From: Oscillospiraceae bacterium
GTDB taxonomy: Bacteria > Bacillota > Clostridia > Oscillospirales > Oscillospiraceae
Assembly: GCA_020025275.1 (NCBI GenBank)
Contig: JAHHSI010000007.1
Location: 34,915-98,914, forward strand
Direction: 5' to 3'
DNA length: 64,000 nt
Shown here: positions 7,487 through 16,500 of the stretch, piece after piece
How the letters are laid out: every line of letters starts with the position of its first letter
Position numbering within the stretch: the stretch's first letter is position 1
The notes under the pieces: model-generated
Databases searched by the model: none
Seen by the model: only the letters and a program-made list of their open reading frames with translations
Told to the model about the DNA's origin: nothing
Made by a program: the position numbers and the translations under genes

Positions 7487-8281
7487 ATGCGAAAATATTT
7501 TCGGATCGGGGAAATATCCCGCCTGTATCATATCGGCGTGGACTCACTGCGCTACTATGAGGAACTGGGATTGATCCACCCGGCCCGGGGCGAAAGCGGA
7601 TACCGACTGTACAGTATTGATGACATCTGGCGGCTGAATGTGATTCGTGAACTGCGGGAACTGGGCTTCTCCATGGAGCGTATCCGCCAGTATCTGGACC
7701 ACCACACGGTGGACACCACGCTGCAGCTGCTGCAGGAGGAGCAGATCTTGCTGCAGCGGAAGCTGAAAGAGCTGCAAAAGACACAGACCAACGTGACCCG
7801 GCGCATGGAGATACTCCGGCAGGCCCAGACGCGGCCTCTGGAGCACATTGCGGTGGAACGGTATGACCAGAGGCGTTTTTTCTCCATCCACGAGGGGTAT
7901 TCCGAGGAGCATGAAATGGACGTCCTCATCAAGCGTCTGGTGAATTTGGATCAGGAGCACTTCTACGTGATCGGCAACAACCAGATCGGTACGCTGGTCT
8001 CAAGAAGCGCTGTAGAGCGGACGGGGAAGCTGCAGTATGAGGCAGTGTTCCTCATGGACGAGAGCGGTGCCGGCCTCCTGCCCGGGGGAACCTATCTGAC
8101 CGTCAGCTATCAGGGCCCCTATGAGCAGAGTGCCTATTGGGCGCAGCAGCTGCTGGCCTATGCTAAAGAGAACGACTGGACCCCAGTGGGAGATATATTG
8201 GAGGTGCTGTGGGTGGATATCCACACGACGGAATGTGTGGACGAGCGCATCACAGAACTGCAGCTCCGGGTAGAGCGATGA
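7487..8281 (+). CDS. MerR-family regulator with GyrI-like effector domain
   Basis: 264 residues. The N-terminal MerR winged helix (FRIGEISRLYHIGVDSLRYYEELGLI) is followed by a dimerisation coiled coil around residues 75-115 (QLLQEEQILLQRKLKELQK) and a C-terminal GyrI/BmrR-like effector domain with GTYLTVSYQGPYEQS and VGDILEVLWVDIHTTE. Such proteins sense bulky hydrophobic or cationic drugs. The start at 7487 follows GGGGGGAGGG, and an upstream extension is ignored. It is divergent from the YitT-type gene and shares an operator with it. Ligand unknown. Confidence 0.9.
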   Translation: MRKYFRIGEISRLYHIGVDSLRYYEELGLIHPARGESGYRLYSIDDIWRLNVIRELRELGFSMERIRQYLDHHTVDTTLQLLQEEQILLQRKLKELQKTQTNVTRRMEILRQAQTRPLEHIAVERYDQRRFFSIHEGYSEEHEMDVLIKRLVNLDQEHFYVIGNNQIGTLVSRSAVERTGKLQYEAVFLMDESGAGLLPGGTYLTVSYQGPYEQSAYWAQQLLAYAKENDWTPVGDILEVLWVDIHTTECVDERITELQLRVER

Positions 8282-8286
8282 GCGAA

Positions 8287-8314
8287 AGAGACCGACGCCG
8301 CTGCGTCGGTCTCT
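8287..8314. terminator. Terminator between convergent merR and MATE genes
   Basis: Twelve-bp perfect arms (agagaccgacgc / gcgtcggtctct) with a CGCT loop lie just after both stops. No strong T run follows on either strand, so efficiency is uncertain. Confidence 0.65.
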
Positions 8315-8346
8315 CTATCTATATATGTATAAAAGTAGATGGTTCT

Positions 8347-9714
8347 TTATTGACTGACCATGCGGTGGGCACGGGTATAGCGGCGGAAGATGACCACATA
8401 GGCGATGATCTGCAGCACGAAGGTGATCAGCCACGACAGAGGATAAGTGAAATAGAGGGACTGGGGAGAGTGAAACGCCGGCAGACGGAATACCGTGGCG
8501 ATCCAGACGATCCGCAGACCGCAGACGCCCAGAACACAAAGGACCATGGGCGTGATGGAGGCGCCGATGCCACGCAGCATTCCGGTGGCCACATCCATCA
8601 GGCCGCAGATGAAATAGGGCAGGCAGACCATGGCCAGACGGATCATGCCGTACTCGATGGCCTCGGGGGAATCGGTGATATAGATCCGCAGGAGCCACGG
8701 GCCAAAGAACCATGCGGCAAAGCCGGCTACGAGACCGGCGACGGTAACGCAGCCCAGACACAAAAACGAGATTTTCTTGACCCGCTGGTACTTGCCGGCG
8801 GCGGCATTCTGGGCCGTGTAGTTTACCGCTGTCTGGGAAAAAGAGTCCAGAATGGCGTAGACAAAGCAATCGATGTTGGCGGCGGCCGCATTGGCTGAAA
8901 CCACCGTGTTGCCAAAGGAGTTGATGGAGGCCTGGATCATGACATTGGATATGGAGAAGAGGGCACCTTGTAATCCGGCGGGAACACCGATGCGCAGGAT
9001 CTTGAGAAGCGGCGCCTTATAGATGTGGATCTGGGACAGGGTCAGGCGGCACTCGTCCTCCCGCCGGGTCAGCGCCCGCACCACCAGCACGGCGGAGACA
9101 GCCTGCGAAATGACCGTGGCCAGAGCGACACCTTCAACACTCATGCCAAAGCCCACAACGAACAGCAGGTTGAGCACCACATTGATGCACCCCGAAAGCG
9201 TCAGATACAGCAGCGGCTTCTTGGTGTCACCGGCGGCGCGGAGAATGGCGGCGCAGAAGTTATAGACCATGGTGAAGGTAATGCCGCCGAAGTAGATCTT
9301 CATATAGAGTGAGGAGAGGGGCAATTGTACCTCCGGAGTGTTCATCATCCGCAGCAGCGGCTCGGAGCAGAAAACACCCACGACCGTGAGGAAGATACCG
9401 CTGATGACCGATGCGGGCAGCACGGTGTGGATCGTCTCGTGCAGGGTCTTGGTGCGGCGGCTGCCGATGGCGTGGGCCACGGATACGCCGGCGCCGATGG
9501 ACAGGCCGATGAACAGATTGACGATCAGGGTGGTGATGGCCCCGGTTGCGCCGACGGCGCCCACCGTCAGGCTGCCGCGGAAGCGTCCGACCACCACCAG
9601 ATCGGCCGCATTGAAAAGCAGCTGAAGAACGCTGGTCAGAATAATCGGAACGGTATAGGAGAGGAGCCCGGAAAAGAGGGGACCTGTCAGCATATTGTTT
9701 GCACTTTTTTTCAT
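8347..9714 (-). CDS. MATE-family multidrug/metabolite exporter
   Basis: 455 residues, twelve predicted helices, two MatE halves. Typical features are PIILTSVLQLLFNAADLVVVGRF at the start, GLSIGAGVSVAHAIGSRR, PEVQLPLSSLYMKIYFGG between halves and GAALRAAGDTKKP-like AILRAAGDTKKP in the first half. These proteins expel drugs or metabolites by Na+ or H+ antiport. The ATG at 9714 is preferred over an upstream extension that would include the terminator and promoter. The Shine-Dalgarno is weak. A consensus promoter is followed at once by a terminator hairpin, so expression is probably attenuated. It stands alone and converges on merR. Confidence 0.92.
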   Translation of the reverse strand: MKKSANNMLTGPLFSGLLSYTVPIILTSVLQLLFNAADLVVVGRFRGSLTVGAVGATGAITTLIVNLFIGLSIGAGVSVAHAIGSRRTKTLHETIHTVLPASVISGIFLTVVGVFCSEPLLRMMNTPEVQLPLSSLYMKIYFGGITFTMVYNFCAAILRAAGDTKKPLLYLTLSGCINVVLNLLFVVGFGMSVEGVALATVISQAVSAVLVVRALTRREDECRLTLSQIHIYKAPLLKILRIGVPAGLQGALFSISNVMIQASINSFGNTVVSANAAAANIDCFVYAILDSFSQTAVNYTAQNAAAGKYQRVKKISFLCLGCVTVAGLVAGFAAWFFGPWLLRIYITDSPEAIEYGMIRLAMVCLPYFICGLMDVATGMLRGIGASITPMVLCVLGVCGLRIVWIATVFRLPAFHSPQSLYFTYPLSWLITFVLQIIAYVVIFRRYTRAHRMVSQ

Positions 9715-9756
9715 TACAATCACCCAGATCTGCCAAGAGTTAAAAATGGACACAAG

Positions 9757-9780
9757 AAAAAGCCAGCCCGCAGGCTGACT
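9757..9780 (-). terminator. Terminator at the 5' end of the MATE transcript
   Basis: On the minus strand agtcagcc-tgcg-ggctggct folds into an 8-bp stem followed by five T. It starts about 4 nt after the predicted transcription start and ends about 43 nt before the MATE start codon. Confidence 0.7.
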
Positions 9781-9790
9781 CAACATATTT

Positions 9791-9819
9791 ATTATAACTT
9801 TTTGTATGGAATATGTCAA
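9791..9819 (-). promoter_or_regulatory. Consensus promoter of the MATE gene
   Basis: TTGACA (9819-9814), 17-bp spacer, TATAAT (9796-9791) on the minus strand, a perfect match at both boxes. Start near 9784. Confidence 0.85.
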
Positions 9820-9893
9820 CGAAAGGAGTGTGTTTAAGTGACAAATCTCTGAAATAGACAAGTTTTTTGAAATAATTTAGATAGCTTTATGAC

Positions 9894-9922
9894 TTGTTTA
9901 CAGAGCGGCTGTATGCTATATT
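9894..9922 (+). promoter_or_regulatory. Promoter of the candidate large RNA
   Basis: TTGTTT (9894-9899), 17 bp, TATATT (9917-9922). It is a moderate match and points at the structured region that ends at the terminator near 10346. Confidence 0.5.
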
Positions 9923-9928
9923 ATAACC

Positions 9929-10340
9929 AGAAAGGGTGATACCGATGTACAGGTAAAAAACGAGAAGATCCGCCAGAAATGAGAGTGAACCACAGGCACA
10001 GATGTCACAGGATCGCCTTTGCAGTGAGCAGAGGCAAATGAGAGAACCATGGCGTTGCACGGCGGCGGATCAAATTTCCGAACATTGTCTTTCGGCTGGT
10101 GAAACTGTCCCGGCATATAAGTAGCTCGCTTACGAGAAAGATCAGACCACACAGAAGATGCTTCCGAATAGATTTGGAGCCGACAAGTTCGATGTTCGAG
10201 ACTGTAGAAAGAGAGGTTGACCATAGAGTGGAACCCAACAATTTAAAGAACTGACTCTCGGCTGATTGTAAGTGGCGATTTAGCTTCAGCTGGGGGTCAG
10301 TTCTATTATGCAAGTTTGCTGCCGATCGGCAGCTTTTTTA
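9929..10340 (+). ncRNA. Candidate free-standing structured RNA, about 410 nt, not recognised
   Basis: No credible ORF, own promoter, own terminator. Nested pairings are visible: gatccgcc 9967-9974 with ggcggatc 10064-10071, enclosing hairpin 10015-10022/10028-10035; cgaacatt 10079-10086 with gatgttcg 10191-10198, enclosing tcggct 10092-10097 with agccga 10178-10183; hairpin ggtt..aacc 10215-10234; and a continuous 19-bp stem (some G-U) 10247-10265/10286-10304. The size is like tmRNA or RNase P RNA, but I find no tmRNA tag or tRNA-like end and none of the RNase P signature strings. I could not place it in a known family. Confidence 0.55.
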
Positions 10341-10346
10341 TTTTTT
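10318..10346 (+). terminator. Intrinsic terminator of the candidate large RNA
   Basis: Perfect 16-bp palindrome gctgccgatcggcagc followed by six T, A, then six T. Confidence 0.88.
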
Positions 10347-10481
10347 GAGAGTGTCTGAAATGAACGAGAAAGTGTTTTTGACTTGTGAACAAATTTGATA
10401 TAAAAAGTGCGTCTATGGTGGATATGCCCTAAAAAAAGCAATAAATCACAAGAACTTATTGCAAAATAACGGGATTATCAG

Positions 10482-10510
10482 TTGACAGAGAATTGAGGAG
10501 TCTCTATAAT
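10482..10510 (+). promoter_or_regulatory. Consensus promoter of the OPT operon
   Basis: TTGACA (10482-10487), 17-bp spacer, TATAAT (10505-10510): perfect at both boxes. It lies 63 bp before the OPT start codon. Confidence 0.88.
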
Positions 10511-10572
10511 ATACAGCAGTGTACCCGATTTGTTCGGGAGAGATTTTTGCAAAGTTGAGAAAGGAGAAATCA

Positions 10573-12516
10573 ATGGAAGAAAAGAAATTCCAGCCGTTTG
10601 TACCGGCGGACAAAGTGGTTCCTGAATTCACAGTATTTTCTGTGGTTCTGGGTGCCCTGCTGGCCGTGGTATTTGGCGGCGCGAACGCCTATCTGGGCCT
10701 GCGCGTGGGCATGACCGTTTCGGCCTCCATCCCCGCAGCCGTTATTTCCATGGGCGTCATTCGTAAGATTCTCAAACGTGACTCCATTCTGGAGAACAAC
10801 ATGGTGCAGACCATCGGTTCTGCCGGTGAGTCTCTGGCCGCCGGCGCGATCTTCACCATGCCTGCTCTGTTCATGTGGGCCAAGGAAGGCGTATGCGATA
10901 TGCCCTCCGTGGTGGAAATCGGCGTGATCGCTCTGGTCGGCGGTCTGCTGGGTGTCCTGATGATGATCCCTCTGCGCAGTGCGCTGATCGTCAAGGAGCA
11001 CGGTACATTGGGCTATCCCGAGGGCCAGGCCTGTGCCGAGGTCCTGATGGCCGGTGAGACGGGCGGTGCCAAGTCCACCACCGTGTTTGCCGGTCTGGGA
11101 ATCGCTGCTGGCTACAAGTTCATCGCCGACGGCCTGAAGCTGTTCCCCAGCGAAGTTGACTGGTCCATCCCCGCCTACAAGGGTTCCGGTATCGGTATGG
11201 ATGTGCTGCCGGCACTGGCTGGCGTCGGCTACATCTGCGGTCCCCGCGTATCCTCGTATATGTTCTCTGGCGGTGTGATCGCCTGGTTCGTTCTGATGCC
11301 TCTCATCACGCTGTTCGGCAGCGATCTGGTGATTTTCCCTGCTACGCAGACCGTGGCAGAACTGTGGGCTAAAGAAGGTACTTGGGGTATTTGGAGTACC
11401 TTCGTTCGTTACATCGGCGCCGGTGCTCTGGTGGCCGGCGGTGTCATCAGCCTCATCAAGTCCCTGCCCATGATCGTGACCACCTTCCGTGATGCGTTCA
11501 AGGATTACGGAAAGAGCGCCGGCGGTACGCTGCGTACCGAGCAGGATATTCCCATCAAGTACGTGCTGCTGGCCTGCCTGGCTCTGGCTGTCTTTATGTG
11601 GCTGTTCCCCGGCATCCCGGTCAATCTGCTGGGTGCTGTGATCATTCTGATCTTCGGCTTCTTCTTTGCAACCGTCTCCTCCCGCATGGTGGGCATGATC
11701 GGTTCTTCCAATAACCCCGTTTCCGGTATGGCGATTGCTACGCTGCTGATTGCGACCCTTCTGCTGAAGGCTACCGGCAGCGATGGTGCTAAGGGCATGG
11801 TGGGTGCGATTGCTATCGGCAGCGTCATCTGCATCATTGCCGCTATCTCCGGTGATACCTCTCAGGACCTGAAGACCGGCTTCCTGCTGGGTGCAACGCC
11901 CCGCAAGCAGCAGTACGGTGAGATGATCGGTGTCGCTGTTTCCGCAGTGGCCATCGGTGCCATCCTGTACCTGCTGAACGCCGCTTGGGGCTTCGGCAGT
12001 GAGGAGCTGGGTGCTCCCCAGGCGATGATGATGAAGATGGTCATCGAGGGTGTTATGGGCGGCAACCTGCCTTGGGCTCTGGTGCTGACCGGTGTGTTCA
12101 TGGCAATCGTTGTGGAGATTCTGGGTCTGCCCGTTCTGCCTGTAGCCATCGGTATCTATCTGCCCATCCACCTGAATGCTGCCATTATGTGCGGCGGTCT
12201 GGTGCGTCACTTCGTTGAAAAGCGCAAGTACGCATCCGAGAAGGTCAAGGAGGGCGCGGTCCAGTCCGGTATCCTGTATACCTCCGGCCTCATCGCCGGC
12301 GAGGGTATCGTGGGTATCATTCTGGCAATTCTGGCCATCATCCCCGCCGGTGTGAATGCAGCCGGTGAGGCTCTGAATGTGGGCAATATCATCGATATTT
12401 CCGGTAAGTTCTCTCTGGGGAACATCGGTGGTCTGGTGTTCTTTGCCGCTCTGCTGGCCAGTATCTTCTATGTGGTCAACAAGGGTTCTAAGGCTGCAGA
12501 GAAGGACGCTAAGTAA
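10573..12516 (+). CDS. OPT-family oligopeptide transporter
   Basis: 647 residues, about 15-16 membrane helices. Early glycine-rich segments GGANAYLGLRVGMTVSASIPAAVISMGV and TIGSAGESLAAGAIFTMPALF, and later GEGIVGIILAILAIIP, are typical of the bacterial OPT/oligopeptide transporter group, which imports peptides by proton symport. The start at 10573 has AAAGGAG upstream. It leads an operon with a PqqD-like protein and a small membrane protein, separated from them by a strong hairpin. Codon use is strongly biased and the promoter is perfect, so expression is probably high. The long minus-strand frame across the gene is only its shadow. Confidence 0.93.
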   Translation: MEEKKFQPFVPADKVVPEFTVFSVVLGALLAVVFGGANAYLGLRVGMTVSASIPAAVISMGVIRKILKRDSILENNMVQTIGSAGESLAAGAIFTMPALFMWAKEGVCDMPSVVEIGVIALVGGLLGVLMMIPLRSALIVKEHGTLGYPEGQACAEVLMAGETGGAKSTTVFAGLGIAAGYKFIADGLKLFPSEVDWSIPAYKGSGIGMDVLPALAGVGYICGPRVSSYMFSGGVIAWFVLMPLITLFGSDLVIFPATQTVAELWAKEGTWGIWSTFVRYIGAGALVAGGVISLIKSLPMIVTTFRDAFKDYGKSAGGTLRTEQDIPIKYVLLACLALAVFMWLFPGIPVNLLGAVIILIFGFFFATVSSRMVGMIGSSNNPVSGMAIATLLIATLLLKATGSDGAKGMVGAIAIGSVICIIAAISGDTSQDLKTGFLLGATPRKQQYGEMIGVAVSAVAIGAILYLLNAAWGFGSEELGAPQAMMMKMVIEGVMGGNLPWALVLTGVFMAIVVEILGLPVLPVAIGIYLPIHLNAAIMCGGLVRHFVEKRKYASEKVKEGAVQSGILYTSGLIAGEGIVGIILAILAIIPAGVNAAGEALNVGNIIDISGKFSLGNIGGLVFFAALLASIFYVVNKGSKAAEKDAK

Positions 12517-12547
12517 CATAGCGTACATATTGTTTGCAAAACAGCTG

Positions 12548-12586
12548 ACCGGGCTATATACTTTTGTATATGGCCCGGTTTGTTTG
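12548..12586 (+). terminator. Hairpin terminator after the OPT gene
   Basis: Thirteen-bp arms (accgggctatata / tatatggcccggt, one G-U) with a cttttg loop and a T-rich tail, only 17 bp before the next start codon. It probably lowers read-through to the PqqD-like gene. Confidence 0.75.
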
Positions 12587-12602
12587 TAAAGGAGGCATCG
12601 CC

Positions 12603-12950
12603 ATGGCAAAAAAGAAACAGGAGAATTATCTGGACTATGTACCGATGATCTCGGATAAGAATACGTGGGATGTGGAAGACGAGCAGGTGACCGTGCATAT
12701 GGTGCACCGCGGCTTCTACGCAGCAATTGCCCAGAAGATTTTTCATCGTCCGAAGATCAGCCACATTCATCTCGATGAGCGAGGCAGCTATATCTTCCAG
12801 CAGATCGACGGTGTGCGTACCGTCGGAGAGCTGGCGGAACTGATGAAGGAGAAATTCGGCGAAGATCCTGCACTCTACAACCGTTTGGTGCAGTATATGC
12901 GTGTGCTGCACAACAACGGATTCATCGTCTATCGGAAGAAGGGTGAATGA
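12603..12950 (+). CDS. PqqD-family small protein
   Basis: 115 residues. The segment from about residue 60, with YIFQQIDGVRTVGELAELMKEKFG, then LYNRLVQYMRVLHNNGFI, is the winged-helix PqqD pattern. PqqD proteins bind peptide substrates and present them to modifying enzymes, but here no radical-SAM partner is adjacent; the partner is an OPT peptide transporter. The ATG at 12603 has GGAGG upstream. A role in peptide handling is inference. It is followed after one base by the next gene. Confidence 0.75.
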   Translation: MAKKKQENYLDYVPMISDKNTWDVEDEQVTVHMVHRGFYAAIAQKIFHRPKISHIHLDERGSYIFQQIDGVRTVGELAELMKEKFGEDPALYNRLVQYMRVLHNNGFIVYRKKGE

Positions 12951-12951
12951 G

Positions 12952-13299
12952 ATGGGGCTTTGGCAAATCATCGGATTGGGTCTGCTGTTTGCAGTGCTGG
13001 CGGCGGTGTTGTTCATCTGGGGGATGAAGAAGGAAGAGGACCCCAGTGTCGCCGTGGAACGCCGCCTGTTAGATGCGGCCGGCAGTAAGGTGGAAAAGTA
13101 TCTTAAGAAAAACGAGAGCATCACCACCGCCGAGATCGAAAGGCTGATCACGGGGACGAAAGTGAATGTACCCTGGTCTCGGAAGCGGGTACAAATACAA
13201 AACGCCAAGCTCTTTACCAAGAGTTTGCTGCCGTATCTGATGCAGCAGCAGATCATCGAAGAGGTGGACAAAGGGACCTATCGTCTGCAGCGTAAGTAA
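12952..13299 (+). CDS. Small membrane-anchored protein of unknown function
   Basis: 115 residues. One N-terminal membrane helix (residues 5-23, rich in L, A, V, I) is followed by a charged soluble domain with VEKYLKKNESITTAEIERLITGTKV and LLPYLMQQQIIEEVDKGTYRL, which looks like a small helix-turn-helix or winged fold. I do not recognise a family. It starts one base after the PqqD-like stop, so the two are translationally linked and probably work with the OPT transporter. Confidence 0.65.
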   Translation: MGLWQIIGLGLLFAVLAAVLFIWGMKKEEDPSVAVERRLLDAAGSKVEKYLKKNESITTAEIERLITGTKVNVPWSRKRVQIQNAKLFTKSLLPYLMQQQIIEEVDKGTYRLQRK

Positions 13300-13307
13300 A
13301 GAGCAAG

Positions 13308-13341
13308 AAAAATCCCACAGACCGAAGTCTGTGGGATTTTT
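13308..13341. terminator. Bidirectional terminator between OPT operon and surface protein gene
   Basis: Arms of 15 bp (aaaaatcccacagac and complement) with a CGAA loop and T runs on both strands. The 223 bp from here to 13564 hold no gene that I can see; the minus-strand surface-protein transcript would end here. Confidence 0.9.
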
Positions 13342-13564
13342 GTATCTTATGTCACAGGCCGGATGGATGCGGCACGAAAGGTCTTCCGCTGATCGTGGTG
13401 CGGCTCTGGCAGGGGGGACGGTTCGCCCCTTTTTCAGAACCAAGGGCATTCCCTGTTCGGGCCTTTTGCGGGGTAAGGCTTTGAACCCGCGGCGTTTCGG
13501 ATCTGAAGTTTCAAGCTCACGGCTTTTTAAGGAAGTGGCAGTTCAGACGCAGAATTTTGCCGAA

Positions 13565-16500
13565 TCACCCATTGCCATCGGTCTTTTTTCTCCGGAAGAG
13601 CAACCCGCCGGAGGTGCACAGCAGCAGCGTACCCGGCACGACATAGGGCAGGGCACCCGTTCCACCGGTTTCCGGAAGCTCCAGACCGGACATATTGACG
13701 CAGAGGACCTCGTGCGGTGCACCGGTCGTCGGCCTCAAGGGCACGGTGATCGTGTCACCGGGGACGTCGTTCATGGAAACGGAGTAGCCGTCGTGGTTGG
13801 TCTCCTGTACCACCACATCGGTGTTGATCGGCAGCTGCGGCACCGTCAGCGTTTCCCCGTGCCGCAAAGAAACGGCAGCGGTGTAATCCTCTCCGCGGGG
13901 CTCAAAGTGCAAAGTTACATCCCGCAGTGTGCCGTCTTTGGACACGGTGGCTGCAACCGCTCCGCCGGCAAAACCCTGAGGGGCTTTGAGGGTGAGGGCA
14001 AAGGGAAATTCCCGCTGCTTGTCGCTGTCACTGGGAGCGCCGGTGGGGCGATCCGTGCGGTATACCTGTTTGGTCACCTGTAGGGTTGCCGTAGGCTGCA
14101 GCTTGCTCTTGTTGGTACAGCTCACCTGCACGGCGTGGTCGGCGCTGATCGTGGCGGCCGTACGATCCAGAAGTGTACCGTTCACCGGGGCCTGTTGCTC
14201 CTCCTGCAGACGGACATCGTAGTTTTCACGCTGATCATCGGGCAGCTTTTCCTCTACCGACATGGGATAGCCCTCCGGCAGACCGGTGATGATGACCGTT
14301 TCACCGGGATAGAGGAAGAGATCGGTCTTGGGCTCGCCGCTGTGCGCATCGGGAAGAAACTGGATCGGTTCGCTTGGACGGGAAATACCGGAAGGTGTAT
14401 TGAAATAGGTGGCCGTGATCGGCTGCGTCAGGGCACCGCCTTCTGCCGGAAAGTCCTTGATCCATAGGGCGAAATTGAATTTCGTGTCTGCGCTGGGGAG
14501 AACATCGCCCTCCACCAGTTTTGTGAGGGAAAAGGAGCCACGGGGAGCGATCACGGTGTCGGCATGGTTGGTGACGGTGATGTTGTGGGTGGCGCCGGAC
14601 TTGATTCCCACAGTGTTGCCGATGCCGCTGTATTCCTGAGGCGTACCGTCACCGTAGGGGATCAGGGAATCCGTGTCCTGCTCCACCGTGCCGGTATAGG
14701 TGGTGGTGTATCGATGGACATCCCCCTCGGGCAGGATTTCCGAGATTTTGTATATGGTCCCGGGAAGCAGCTTCAGATGAATCGTCTGATGGTGCTGCAC
14801 GGCGATCTGTCCGTCGGCATCCTTAGGCAGATGGAACTGCGGCACAGCATTCTGATCGGGGATGGGATCTCCCGGATTCAGGATCCAGTAGGGCGCACCT
14901 TCATGCAGAGGGATCCAAGTGCGCTGCGTTCCATCCCACAGCTCAATTTTCATACTGTAGGGAACTCCCAGAATCGGGCGGTTTTCAGTGGTATGCAGAG
15001 CCTGTTTGGTGATGTTCAGACTGGACAGTGCCCCCAGATCATTCTCAAAATCGATCCAGTTGAATTCGTTGGTTCGGCGGGATGTCAGGACTGCCTGATG
15101 GAGGATCATCTCATCAGAGGCGATCCGCCGCAGGGGAGTTTCGGTTTTTTTGCCGTGAAACTCGTATCCTGGAGAGTTATACATGGGCGGAACCAGCTTT
15201 CGCTTTTTCCCGTTGGAATCGGTAACCACCATATGGGTCCCCGGGTCCTCTTCCTTGCCGCTCCACGCCATGACCTGCGGCTCTTGTTGATCCGGAAGCA
15301 TGATCTCACTGACATAAATTTTGACCCGGTCTTTTTCGGCCATGCCGGCATTTTTCAGGTTGATGACATTGACGAAGTCGGCGCGTTGGCCCGGCTTGAG
15401 CCAAAGTCGGCCGTTTCTGTCCGTTTTGCCTACGCCAACGGGTGTACCACCCGACAGAGGATCATCGCCCGGCTCCCATTGGATGAGGGTGTACGATGCG
15501 TTGGACAGTGGCTTCTTAGTTTGGCCCGGATACTGGATCTCAGCCTGAAACTGGTAATGCAAATGGTCTGTGGAAGCGGCGTTTCCGTCATTGGCCAGCC
15601 GTTTGCCAACAACGAAGCCGTGTGCCACAGGGACCAGGTTGAAGTGGATCTCGCAGTTGGAAGCACCTCTGCCGCGCTCAAGATAGAAGAATTGGAATTT
15701 GTGCTGACTGAATCGGCCGAATCCGGCCTTTTCCCGTGCCTCGGAGAGAGCATCGTCGCTCATGCTGTGGGGATCATCGAGGCCGTAAAGGTTGGGCTGG
15801 TGATGTGAGCTGTGGCTCATGGGAGGTGCGTTGGTAAGGACTTCGCCGGTCCGGAAATTGATGCTGCCGCCGTAGCGGTCATGAATTCCGCCCAGATCCA
15901 ACACAAGATTTCCGTCAATAAAGACCCATACATCGTCGTCGCCGTTGAATTCGAAGATCATGTCGCGCATTGAGGTATGATGACCGTCGGCATCAGGGAC
16001 TACGCCGCCGATGGGGATCACAAAGTCGGCTTCGATGGACATTCCAAAATGGTACTGCTTCGTTTTTTCGTTGGACGCAGGGTCCGCCGTAGGGCGATTA
16101 GCCTCTGTATACGTGTTGAAAGGGAGAAATTTGGGATTATCGCCCACGGCGGGAGTGCTGGGCAGTGCCGGCTGTTCATAGACGATGAAATTTGCACCGT
16201 CGCTGTAGGCGGGCTGTGTGCCGCTGGCGGACCCTTCAGAGGCTACGGTGGCAAAGTTCACCATGGAGTCATAGCGGTAGTAGCCGTCTTTGTCCAGCCA
16301 GAACAGCCGATCCAGATTTGTGTGGAGCTGCCGGATCATGCCTGTCCCGCCATATGTGTCAAAATCGGCTTTGCAGAGCTCGGGATCAAACAAGTAGTTC
16401 AGGGACTGTCCCTGCACAGTGGGATAGCCGTCAGAGCCTATCTTCGTATCCACGATGCCGGTGTAGATGCCGCCATCAGGGCCGGTCCACTTATTGTAGT

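Noticed and set aside
10202..10215. 14-bp match (ctgtagaaagagag) between the candidate RNA and the sequence upstream of both toxin-antitoxin units
   Set aside because: Several 14-bp matches are expected by chance in 64 kb, and nothing else is shared between the places.
9916..10313. Two minus-strand frames of 102 codons in the MATE-OPT gap
   Set aside because: Unlike any protein pattern, no Shine-Dalgarno, and they overlap the helices of the candidate RNA.
10570..12726. 718-codon open frame on the minus strand
   Set aside because: It lies opposite the OPT transporter, has no ribosome site and a composition (His, Gln, Asp) typical of antisense shadows of membrane proteins.
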